A DNA stretch of 64,000 nt from Chaetoceros tenuissimus (Eukaryota; Bacillariophyta; Thalassiosirophyceae; Chaetocerotales; Chaetocerotaceae): positions 124,001 to 188,000 of the forward strand of contig BLLK01000069.1 of NCBI GenBank assembly GCA_021927905.1. Direction: 5' to 3'. Each line of letters begins with the position of its first letter. The first letter of the stretch is position 1. The position numbers and the translations under genes were made by a program. The notes below the pieces were generated by a model. The model saw only the letters and a program-made list of their open reading frames with translations. It was not told the origin of the DNA and searched no databases. Shown here in pieces: positions 11,601-19,053 of the stretch.

Positions 11601-12390
11601 TCTATGCACTGAGCATGCGAATGACCCAAATAATGTGGATGTACTTGTCACAGCCATTGACTTCCAAGGTAACATTAATGACGATTGCAGGAAGCGCTTG
11701 GCTCCCTATATCGAATTTCAAAGATTTGTCTTGTTACGGGCAGAAAAAAACAGATTCATCATTGATAGGAGAGAATTTGATCAAGTAAATGATCATGACA
11801 GATCCCGGATGGTACCTGCAATTGAAAAGAACGTGATGGTACCAACTCTATCACGAGGTAACCAAGCTCCAAATGCGAGAATCGATGAAAGAAACACTAA
11901 TGAAAGCTCCCAGATTGTAGCGACAACAACAAACAACGGGGCGATGCCCTTTCCATCTCAAGATAACCAAGCTCTTAGTGCTGGAAACATGCAAGCATTG
12001 GCAACTACTATGCATGATATGCAGTTTCCAATGCCCGGATTGTCACAAGGCGTTCCTCTTTCTCAGCCGAATGGATTGTCACAAGGCGTTCCTCTTTCTC
12101 AGCCGAATGGATTGTCACAAGGTGTTCCTCTTTCTCAGCCGAATGGATTGTCACAAGGTGTTCCTATTTTTCAGCCGAATGGATTGTCACAAGGTGTTCC
12201 TATTTTTCAGCTGAATGGTCAAGTTTCTATGCACGGACATCAGCATTTTACTGCGCAAGGATATCAATTTCCATGTTGGCCACAAGGATATGCGTCTGGT
12301 AATGGATCCTTTAATGGAAGGGGATCTTACTCATATGACTGTAATCATCAATCACAAAATGATCCAAAAGAAAAGGAATTTGACATGTGA
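8674..12390 (+). CDS. MULE transposase (FAR1/WRKY-type N-finger, DDE core, SWIM)
   Basis: 1238 aa, one exon, ATG 8674. The N-terminal DNA-binding module has Cys129-x-Cys131 (KCGCTW) and His180-Asn-His182 (HNHPGD), the WRKY/FLYWCH-like zinc arrangement of FAR1/MULE proteins. The catalytic triad reads as Asp376 (LMLDMM), Asp442 (IIAGDEF) and Glu557 (GSESNH), with the MULE 'FDQFHLIQVNL' block between the second and third residues. A SWIM zinc finger follows: Cys670-x-Cys672-x9-Cys682-x-His684. Further on are a second Cys cluster (CSFCNNPTC...C), a basic region, and five 12-residue repeats near residues 1122-1181. It would cut and join element ends in the nucleus. Its location between matched TIRs argues against a domesticated host gene. 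Confidence 0.92.
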   Translation: MGRQHDIRFTGNFKQNVPTNILAAVPDEYDVLFKTAPFEHNLPLGMDVNEAMNLDDKNLEEKAALCFPIGSVWQRKEFERKLTHFCTASDFNFSWTCDSNTSFQCSKYGNPRPKKGEKISAKEKNTMKCGCTWRIITSNLWTFPPKKEGGQQQKWFTTPPDEETKNSMFIVVKELPKQPHNHPGDKTTYQDTLKKGGHVSRAIGEDSAMVRNCLLILRNRGGLSNRDIQTLGRVSTPSCVVWDNDRCSNWRKKMVRLSMSLKPEQYETQKAFEASFMSSEIQKMFKDDIGDAEFTDIVNKRAKEELSKFYNERFQRLDPETQESEIDAWFNRMKEMDPFFDYELMLNDQKEIIGVAWMTGQMRCDLEDLGDYLMLDMMKKETNTSLFLYASIVLHRADQSLCVACEALLLNESLPTYKFLCDATFNMAFEIKKEDVDIIAGDEFLDQDKIRDVLGFPNAKFIFDQFHLIQVNLRKKFAGTMLFELLESQIYKWINATTEPDFIDQFGNLKKQMENHGCTASQINAIKDLNLKKDHFAWYKLRSYKGTLRRKGNSGSESNHASVVRCLNSNALLEIPVMFSTLSNRQLHFNFRSKQNYESSKRLLDFENNQTQIPILMNASECIDGRTLNYHGYKLLEDQYNLSNHLSYKEDEDGNLIFDDGIILEKNKPCKCEYRMADKIQCCHEIKRSGVFDLQCFARRYIYHNRPWERSIPRNGVDKESLGNCDFNPSNAPSNKTAGLSTEERSDSDNLVYEEESSVLLTKFSYHEMMDLTKNLVTALTNRPREFKKRVCATIFAMTQLAKSDTMNTNSELDSLWNSYLHTEQEHLRSSKTTDPPKKSRSFSVTKKRIKFGTEYTNGSTGLGKGRRRSLNSREEPKDAQQVKKSKKDCSFCNNPTCTSKTTKNCPILLKHGGTVIARYSNYEKNQPNQNLLDSLLRCKICMPTDNEYTLKGTFDGNSQKHTRHFILHSVHWRKRLCTEHANDPNNVDVLVTAIDFQGNINDDCRKRLAPYIEFQRFVLLRAEKNRFIIDRREFDQVNDHDRSRMVPAIEKNVMVPTLSRGNQAPNARIDERNTNESSQIVATTTNNGAMPFPSQDNQALSAGNMQALATTMHDMQFPMPGLSQGVPLSQPNGLSQGVPLSQPNGLSQGVPLSQPNGLSQGVPIFQPNGLSQGVPIFQLNGQVSMHGHQHFTAQGYQFPCWPQGYASGNGSFNGRGSYSYDCNHQSQNDPKEKEFDM
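12037..12216 (+). repeat. 36-bp tandem repeat, 5 copies, inside transposase
   Basis: Five units encode GLSQGVPLSQPN, with later copies drifting to GLSQGVPIFQPN and ...QLN. Copies 1-3 are nearly identical at the DNA level, so expansion is recent. Confidence 0.9.
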
Positions 12391-12641
12391 ATATTGATAT
12401 TGTTCAGTAAAGTTTCTAAAGTATAATAGTATAGAATTATTAAGAGATTATAAGTAAAAAATACTATACTTGGTACTTTTACTTTGTATTTACTTCTACC
12501 TAAAACCAAAATCGTTTTTCGAAAATTTGTAGTTAAATAAGTAACATAATATTTTCGGAGTATCATCGAGAGCGTGTTTTCACCGTGGACAATGGATATG
12601 AAGGCATTGTAAACCAAATTCATGCCATAATTTTCGACATC

Positions 12642-13442
12642 ATGAGTAAACGCAAAGCAACAAAATTCACCTCGGATAGCGCAGGAGACGTATTCAATTC
12701 ATGTAATGGTGAGGAAAATGTAATCTGTCTGAACTCTGATAGTGAAGACTCCGGATCAGTTACCATCATTGAACCACATGCCGCACCATCATCAAAGAAG
12801 TTCAAGACTGCAAGGCAAGTATCTACCAGCTATGGCAAACAGGCATTCGGTTCATCATCTGCCAAGCAAGAGCGCAACTGCAAACCATATCGTTGTTCCT
12901 CAGGTATTCCGAAAACTGTAAGAAAAGAGAATGCATGGAAGAAGGCTGAATCTCCAACTTCTATTGCTCAAGATGTGAAACATGCTTCTCTTCCAAGCGA
13001 ATTTACCCTGAAGGCAATTGAGGAAGCTAGTGATGAAGAGAAGAAAGAGAATGATGTCTTCCATGACAAATTTGATAACTTCTTCGTGCAGTGGCAAACG
13101 GCAGTTGTGCACTACGAGCATGAAGGAAATGTAGAACTTGATGCTGCTAGGGATTACACCGATAAGCTTCGTAGCTCGTCTGAGTTCTTCTTGACCAACT
13201 ATTATCCATGGAAAAAGTTGGGCCATTCTGGATGGGGGGAATGTGAGATATTTAAGAAGCACGTTGCCCAACTTACTCGTTCTGTCAATGGTTTCGGACC
13301 TAAATCCGTCTATCTATTTGCAATGATAGCACGTGATGAATTCGGTGTGAATCACAAATTCGAATTTGGTCCTGGAACCAAGTATTCAACAATCTATATT
13401 AATGGATTCAGTCATTGGATAAGAGATCATCATGTGGCCTAG
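12642..13442 (+). CDS. MULE second protein with SUMO-interaction-like motif, 266 aa
   Basis: The first in-frame ATG is 12642 (upstream frame to 12585 lacks ATG). It lies inside the MULE, 251 bp after the transposase stop, on the same strand. N-terminal residues 27-30 read VICL followed by NSDSEDSGS, the hydrophobic-plus-acidic form of a SUMO-interaction motif. The middle is Ser/Lys-rich and disordered. The C-terminal ~130 residues look folded (DNFFVQWQTAVVHYEHEG, YYPWKKLGHSGWGECEIFKK, ...FGPGTKYSTIYINGFSHW). I recognise no family. By position it is an accessory transposon protein, comparable in place only to MURB of maize MuDR. Confidence 0.65.
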   Translation: MSKRKATKFTSDSAGDVFNSCNGEENVICLNSDSEDSGSVTIIEPHAAPSSKKFKTARQVSTSYGKQAFGSSSAKQERNCKPYRCSSGIPKTVRKENAWKKAESPTSIAQDVKHASLPSEFTLKAIEEASDEEKKENDVFHDKFDNFFVQWQTAVVHYEHEGNVELDAARDYTDKLRSSSEFFLTNYYPWKKLGHSGWGECEIFKKHVAQLTRSVNGFGPKSVYLFAMIARDEFGVNHKFEFGPGTKYSTIYINGFSHWIRDHHVA

Positions 13443-13717
13443 AACCTTCTTTTATGCGTCACATATGGTATTCCTCTATTGTATTCCGCTTGGGGCAGAT
13501 CGTGGAATCATGACATCGACAAGTCCTCCCTCTTCTGCTAGGTTCTGTTATCTCGATACCATTTCTAAGGAACTAATTGCACTACAGTATTGTAATATGA
13601 CTAATTATGCTACCCATTATCCAGCATATGTTATAATATCAGAACGGTGTGTGATCAGAACAGTGTGGTGTTGTGGTGTTGTTTGTTGCTATTGTACGTA
13701 ATTACATTAGGATTTAT

Positions 13718-13839
13718 TGACACTTGTCATACGACAAAAGGTATACGGGATAGACCTGGGAATGACGTCACTAACGGCTACCTAACGACTGCCTGTCGAC
13801 TGCCTGTACTACTACTGACTGTACTAATAACACTAACTC
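13718..13839 (-). repeat. right terminal inverted repeat of MULE
   Basis: Reverse complement of 8181..8299 apart from one substitution and a 3-bp insertion. It is followed directly by the right 9-bp duplication. Confidence 0.93.
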
Positions 13840-13848
13840 GAAAAAGAG
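13840..13848. repeat. right target-site duplication (9 bp)
   Basis: GAAAAAGAG, identical to 8172..8180. Confidence 0.9.
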
Positions 13849-14026
13849 GGAAGAAAAAGTGCAAGATGTGCCAATGTCGCGACGTAGCTACTTGTATGAA
13901 GTATTGATAGAAAGTCGTTAATAAAACGTTATGAAAACAATGATTTCAAAAAAAAACAAAATATCTTGATTCTCCATTTTATGCCGAGTCGTCCTCTATC
14001 TTAACTAAATTGATTCAAAATCCATT

Positions 14027-15277
14027 TTATATATATTCTTTACATTCAGGTATATCATATGGTAGACATTCAACATCATTCCGATATAAAGTACACAATT
14101 TCATCAATGCCAATTTGGCAAGCTCATTTCCATTTGTTGTCATGTTCACAAGTTCATTCCATTTGACTATCCAATCCATACCATCATTTTCATTTCCTCG
14201 TTTCATTAATGAAAATGACCGCTTGGGTTTATCACTGATTTCTTCTAGAGCATAAGTAACATTGTCCAAACTGTGTAAATCATAATACGTAGCTCGATGA
14301 CGAAGTTTATTCATGGAAATGAGATATGTAACTGGTGTAATATGTTGATCCCAAAATCCTTTTTCATCAAGTTCGTCCAAGAAATCAATTAGCCTTTGCA
14401 ATCGTCGTTCAGTAGTTGTTTGTAAGCTACCTTGACATTGATACTTTCCCTTGGCTTTGGATTCAACACCATAGGTTGCATTTAAACAAGTTTGATTCCA
14501 CCATGAAACATGTGGAGGTCGATCAATCGCACCATCTATCCAATTCAATCTCCAAAACACTTCAATTTGATGAAACCCAGCAAGTGCTCTATCCATAGGA
14601 TGACGTAATATAGATATAAACTTGTATTCATCCAAAGATGTTTCATTCATGTCTTCGAGTCGTTGTTCCAGTGTGTTACCTGCTATATATTGAAGTATAT
14701 TTTTGACAGTTGTACTAGCTGATTTGGTAATGAATGGTCCATATGCATAGTTTGTTCCATTACTTGGTATATATCCCATGTATTGCCCTTTGAAAATCAT
14801 TTTTGATGTGTTGAAGGAAAGAGATTCTACGTTGCAAATATCGATAGATGGAGGAAATAGCTTTGAATCTTGAGCTTTCGTTGGCTGATTCATAGATGGT
14901 GAGATTGTTGGTAATAATGTTGGTTCTTTGGTCAATGAATGAATTGGACTCAACGTTGGACTTTTCAAAGTAGATGTAGTTTCAATTGCTGGTAACTCGT
15001 GTTGTTGATTTACATGGACAGAAACACCAGAGTCAGTAGTAGCAGAGGTAGATGAAGTATCTACTTTATGTTGCTGATGATAGATTGAAGCTAATGAGCA
15101 GATACCAATACCAGCTGAAACACCAAGAGTAAAAATAAAGAAGAAGGACATGAAATTCAGTCGACGATGTTTGAGCGCAGCAGGAAAGGAATTTGCAAAA
15201 CCTTGGGCCTCCTCATCTTCATTCTTTGAAATATGTCCATTTCCATTTATAAATGATTCTTCTTCTTCTTTCATCAT
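14027..15277 (-). CDS. Golgi carbohydrate sulfotransferase-like protein
   Basis: 416 aa from ATG 15277. An acidic/basic cytoplasmic tail precedes one membrane anchor at about residues 43-65 (FMSFFFIFTLGVSAGIGICS). A Ser/Thr/Pro-rich stem with SPT-type spacing runs to ~140. The catalytic domain has a 5'-phosphosulfate loop, ITKSASTTVKNIL (~183-195), and a 3'-phosphate block, ILRHPMDRALAGF (~223-235), as in PAPS-dependent sulfotransferases. The C-terminus has the diatom-type LCTLYRNDVECLPYDIPEC pattern. It would transfer sulfate from PAPS to a glycan in the Golgi lumen; the acceptor is unknown. It is divergent from, and 269 bp away from, the exostosin-like gene, so the two may share a promoter. 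Confidence 0.8.
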   Translation of the reverse strand: MMKEEEESFINGNGHISKNEDEEAQGFANSFPAALKHRRLNFMSFFFIFTLGVSAGIGICSLASIYHQQHKVDTSSTSATTDSGVSVHVNQQHELPAIETTSTLKSPTLSPIHSLTKEPTLLPTISPSMNQPTKAQDSKLFPPSIDICNVESLSFNTSKMIFKGQYMGYIPSNGTNYAYGPFITKSASTTVKNILQYIAGNTLEQRLEDMNETSLDEYKFISILRHPMDRALAGFHQIEVFWRLNWIDGAIDRPPHVSWWNQTCLNATYGVESKAKGKYQCQGSLQTTTERRLQRLIDFLDELDEKGFWDQHITPVTYLISMNKLRHRATYYDLHSLDNVTYALEEISDKPKRSFSLMKRGNENDGMDWIVKWNELVNMTTNGNELAKLALMKLCTLYRNDVECLPYDIPECKEYI

Positions 15278-15546
15278 GATGGAAACTATTCTTACTTGAC
15301 GATTACAATTTCAATTGTTTTTCAGGTGAATGAACAAACAAAAAAATGAAAATTGAAGAAAAGAAGTCAGCAACATACGACTAAATAACTAGTAATTTAG
15401 TTGTCATGTTCGCTAAAAACCCTTCTCAACTGACAAACGAACAACAATGACGTTCTTCATTTCATTTTTGACCAGAAACATAATGGCTTAGCAAAACCCT
15501 TTCTCTATCCAACAGCCTCAAAATAAAAAGGAGAACATATAACTAA

Positions 15547-16734
15547 ATGATGAATTACTTCTTTCTAACAGTACTCCTTCTATTTCTAGTGTATTCTAAT
15601 TTCTCGATCATTACAATATTGGATCAAGCGCGATTGCAACAACAACAGGAAGAAATTGAAAATAATGCGAACTCGAATAGTTTCAGTTCCACTGCCAATA
15701 CAACATCTAAAGACTCTGGCAATACAGACAATGAAATATTCAATGAGACCAAACTACAGCAGTACATGTTGGACGAAAGGAGAAGGCTATTGAATGCATC
15801 TACAATCATGGATCTAGGCCAACATAAATTTGCACCAATGCCCAGTCAATTCTTTCATGATTTCTTTCAAGATATTCTATTTCTAAAATCTTGGAAAGAA
15901 ATACAAGAAGCAAATGAAACTACACGATTGGAATACTTTAGAAACTATACAGATGGTACTTCCAGTGATGTCGTACATTCTGTAGGAGTCTGTGATGCTA
16001 TACATGTATTCAAAGCTACAAATTCTACCAAGAAGCATATATTAATTGCAGGCATTAATGAAAACTGGGGAGCGTTTTCCACTCCTGTCCCGAATCGAAC
16101 TGTAGATTGGGGAGAATGGACTGAACACTTTTATAGTGAAGGATGTACCATGGATGATTTATGGCAATATCTGAACCATACAAACCTTGGAGCGATATTT
16201 ACCACAACGCATCAATGGCTAAATCATCCCAAAATATTTTCTATACCCTTGGGAGTCAAACAAAATATTCTTCATGTGATTGAAGATAACCTGGACTCGC
16301 CATTGCCTAATAAAACAGAGCTGCTATTTTTGAGTCTATCATCATCGTCAACTCGGATTCCAATTACAAATCGTATCATTCAAAATTTCAATGGAACCAT
16401 CAAAAACAAGTTTAAAGATGGGTCACATTATTTTGGAGAAATGAATAAGGCAAAGTTTGTACTATGTCCTAGTGGTATGGGATGGGATACTTACCGTGCA
16501 TGGGAATCGTTAATGATGGGTTCTATACCAATTTTGGAAACTTACTCTAGAGTAGACGGTTTTTATAAAACATTTGATGAGCTCCCAGTGCTGTGGGTCG
16601 AGCATTATGATAATGTTACACCAGCGTTGCTGGAACGTGAATATCCAAAGATACTGGCAAAGGCTTACCAATACAATTTTGAGAAATTGACAAATAAATG
16701 GTGGGTTGATTTCATTCAAAAGTTTAGAAGGTGA
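15547..16734 (+). CDS. exostosin-like glycosyltransferase (GT47 type)
   Basis: 395 aa from ATG 15547. An N-terminal hydrophobic anchor (YFFLTVLLLFLVYSNFSIIT) is followed by a Gln/Asn/Ser-rich stem. The C-terminal half carries the exostosin signature: a nucleotide-sugar binding stretch FVLCPSGMGWDTYRAWESLM and MGSIPILE at roughly residues 305-332. About ten NxS/T sites suit a luminal enzyme. GT47 proteins add GlcA, GlcNAc, Gal, Xyl or Ara to wall or matrix polysaccharides; which sugar is used here cannot be read from sequence. It sits head to head with the sulfotransferase at 14027..15277. Confidence 0.78.
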   Translation: MMNYFFLTVLLLFLVYSNFSIITILDQARLQQQQEEIENNANSNSFSSTANTTSKDSGNTDNEIFNETKLQQYMLDERRRLLNASTIMDLGQHKFAPMPSQFFHDFFQDILFLKSWKEIQEANETTRLEYFRNYTDGTSSDVVHSVGVCDAIHVFKATNSTKKHILIAGINENWGAFSTPVPNRTVDWGEWTEHFYSEGCTMDDLWQYLNHTNLGAIFTTTHQWLNHPKIFSIPLGVKQNILHVIEDNLDSPLPNKTELLFLSLSSSSTRIPITNRIIQNFNGTIKNKFKDGSHYFGEMNKAKFVLCPSGMGWDTYRAWESLMMGSIPILETYSRVDGFYKTFDELPVLWVEHYDNVTPALLEREYPKILAKAYQYNFEKLTNKWWVDFIQKFRR

Positions 16735-16865
16735 CAAGATCTATCTTTCCCTACACATTTTCATATTTTGGCAATGCTAAAAAAGACCCCCAAGTCCACA
16801 TAAATGTATAGTTTGAAGTTATAAAATGTATATGCAATGCTTATATGTAACCATTTCCCCAACGA

Positions 16866-18628
16866 TTACTTTTTGAATGGTGGATTGCAAACACAAGTGT
16901 CAGGGCAGAAGCTTCGAAGTTTCAATTTATTGCATCTCTTTTTAGTATTCTTTTTTCGAATGAATTGACACCATTTCCTCTTCTTTTTATTCACAATGAA
17001 TGGCCAAGTTTTGTCGGTACAGCCGCATTCTTCTTCAGCACAAGTAATGGGACACTGCTTTCTCAGCTCGGGTACTTTACAACTGCCTTCATCTATATGA
17101 TACCATACCCACTTGCAAGTCACTTTGTCTTCTTGATATATGAATCGGCGATGGTTATCGTAGCAAGGCTTTCTCTTGGTTGGAGACTTTGTTGGAGGGT
17201 CTGTAATTACCACAGGGCTCTTTGTTGGGGGATCAGTAATGACAGTAGGACTAATCGAAGGTCTTGCAGTCAAACAACTGGATGAAGGACTAGGTTGATG
17301 AACTGGCCAATCATCAGTGATACCTGACCCATACACACCACTCATGTAATGAATACCACCTTTTGAAAGTGGATAATCGCTTTCGACAAAGTCAAAGGCG
17401 TCGAACATTGCAGTCTCTGTCCTTTCATCTGCTCCTCTATCACAAACATCTTCGGCAACTTCACTACCTTTCACATGTGGTGAAAAGCTCATTTGACATA
17501 GTTCCGTTGGATTTGTATAAGCTAGACTGTACACTTTCGAAGTAGATGATGCCGTCGCTCCATTGTTTGTGGCAGCAAGCCAGTATTGGTAAGTTTTGTC
17601 AGTTCTATCAGACATTGCGCTTGGCGTATTGTATGCAACTAACCAAGTCGTTGAGGAAAAGTAGATGAAATATATAATTATGAACACTTTGCAATTTGAA
17701 CATACCTTGAACATCTACCGAATCTACAATTTCAACCATATGCTTCAACACCGATTGAGTTACTCCATTATTTACGGGCCATAGCAGTTCACGTGTAGCA
17801 TACGTGTCCGAACTACAAGAGCAGCAATCCCAATTCCATGAAACTGAGAAATGCACAGGTACAGGAGATGCATTATCCACTGTAGACTGTAACCGATCCA
17901 AATGAGTCTGTTGGGCTGCCACATTGATATCATTTTCATCTGTGTCATCATTGCAGTCTTTGATTGTACTGAAATACTCATTGTTCACAGCAACCCCATC
18001 AAAGTAAACTTCATCATCGCCACAGTTCTCATTAAACTGATTTGGATAACGAGCATATCTCTGTTCACTGAATTCTTCATTCGATGCCGAAAATAAAGCA
18101 TATACTGCAATGCCTCGATCATGTGCTTCCCTCAATAGGATAGTCAAAGTCGGATCGCATACTTCATCTGCGTTCAAGCCATCATTTTCGATTCTATTCT
18201 TGACATCTTCTACTAGGATGCGAGTAACTTCTCGTCCGGAGACGGAGCAGGATGCCCATAGTCTATTCCTAGCTTCTTCAGTCTCCCAACTGTGATTGAA
18301 GCAAGTGGCATTATCTCCATCGTCGTTTTCGGGGTATACACCATTGCAATGTGCAGCGTTGGGATCAAATGCTGTAGAAAAGTGTAAAAGGAAGAGCATT
18401 AGAACCTAATGAATACATATCACCTTTACGACCTCTTGTTTAGCGTGAGCATCATTAAACAACACGCAACTACCGCCATTTTCCTCTAGGCAGAGTTGCT
18501 AGCTACTTACCACTGGTCCAGACGTAAAGCAAGTACCCATCGTCCACACATGATGAAGATGCATTGACAAAAGCCTTCAAGAGCGGCAAAAGGCTGATTG
18601 ACAAAAAGAAACCTTTGTAAAAATTCAT
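16866..18628 (-). CDS. secreted barrel-like protein with two Cys-rich C-terminal units
   Basis: Three exons join in frame: 18628..18511, 18371..17706, 17638..16866 (introns 139 and 67 nt, both GT-AG). Exon 1 gives a signal peptide (MNFYKGFFLSISLLPLLKAF, cleavage near VNA/SS). The middle ~220 residues resemble a TIM-barrel glycosidase-like fold (LLREAHDRGIAVYALFSA, then DDEVYFDGVAVNNEYF and HFSVSWNWDC), but I cannot assign catalytic residues. A PPTKSP linker leads to two homologous ~43-residue Cys units (CYDN...CKW...C...CPITC and CTDK...WCQ...RC...FCPDTC), a type frequent in diatom extracellular proteins. It is likely secreted and wall-associated. Without exon 1 the signal peptide would be missed. 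Confidence 0.72.
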
Positions 18629-19053
18629 TTTAGTTTATCTATGGTCTAGATAATTTTGGACACATGGATCGATGCGTCGATACCGCGACCCTGGTTACTT
18701 TTCTTTTCATATGACCGCGTTTTATAAAATTAGCTCAATAGCGGTGCAATATTTCTCCGTAGGATGTTTTTTGAATTTTGACGGTTGTCATTCTGAAAGA
18801 AGTAGTAACAATTAGGATATTTTTCTAATGTTGACAAGTGTCATTATGATAGAAATAGTAGAAATGAAGATGACCTTCTTCCAGTCACTTTTCTAAAAGC
18901 GTTACAATTCTTTTGATTTGTAATCTATCGCTCAACCTCATTCCCTATATAAAAACAAGACGTACAAAGGCAACAAATAGTTCGTAGAACTTGTATAATT
19001 AAATCTTGGAAAAAACGATAGTTTTAGGTAGTAATTTACTTTATCGGAATTCA
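18629..19053. other. intergenic, 425 bp
   Basis: Upstream of the secreted protein and downstream of the fusion gene. It contains an imperfect direct repeat (about 18779-18810 and 18831-18862, TTGAC..TGTCATT.TGA.AGAA.TAGTA). Nothing else is seen. Confidence 0.5.

Larger units (their letters stand above)
8172..13848 (+). mobile_element. complete MULE (Mutator-like) DNA transposon
   Basis: The element proper runs 8181..13839. Its terminal inverted repeats are 119 bp (8181..8299) and 122 bp (13718..13839) and differ by about one substitution and one 3-bp indel. It is flanked by a perfect 9-bp direct repeat, GAAAAAGAG, at 8172..8180 and 13840..13848. Nine-bp duplications and long TIRs are diagnostic of Mutator-like elements. 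Inside are a 1238-aa transposase with DDE and SWIM signatures and a second open frame. Near-identical TIRs, an intact duplication and uninterrupted frames suggest a recent, possibly autonomous insertion. Confidence 0.93.

Noticed and set aside
8674-12390. Reading the FAR1-like protein as a domesticated host regulator
   Set aside because: It lies between near-identical TIRs with a perfect 9-bp duplication and keeps the full catalytic triad.
18833-18845. 13-mer GACAAGTGTCATT shared with the inner end of the MULE TIR (8289-8301)
   Set aside because: Chance 13-mer matches are expected among all pairs in 64 kb, and no further TIR sequence accompanies it.
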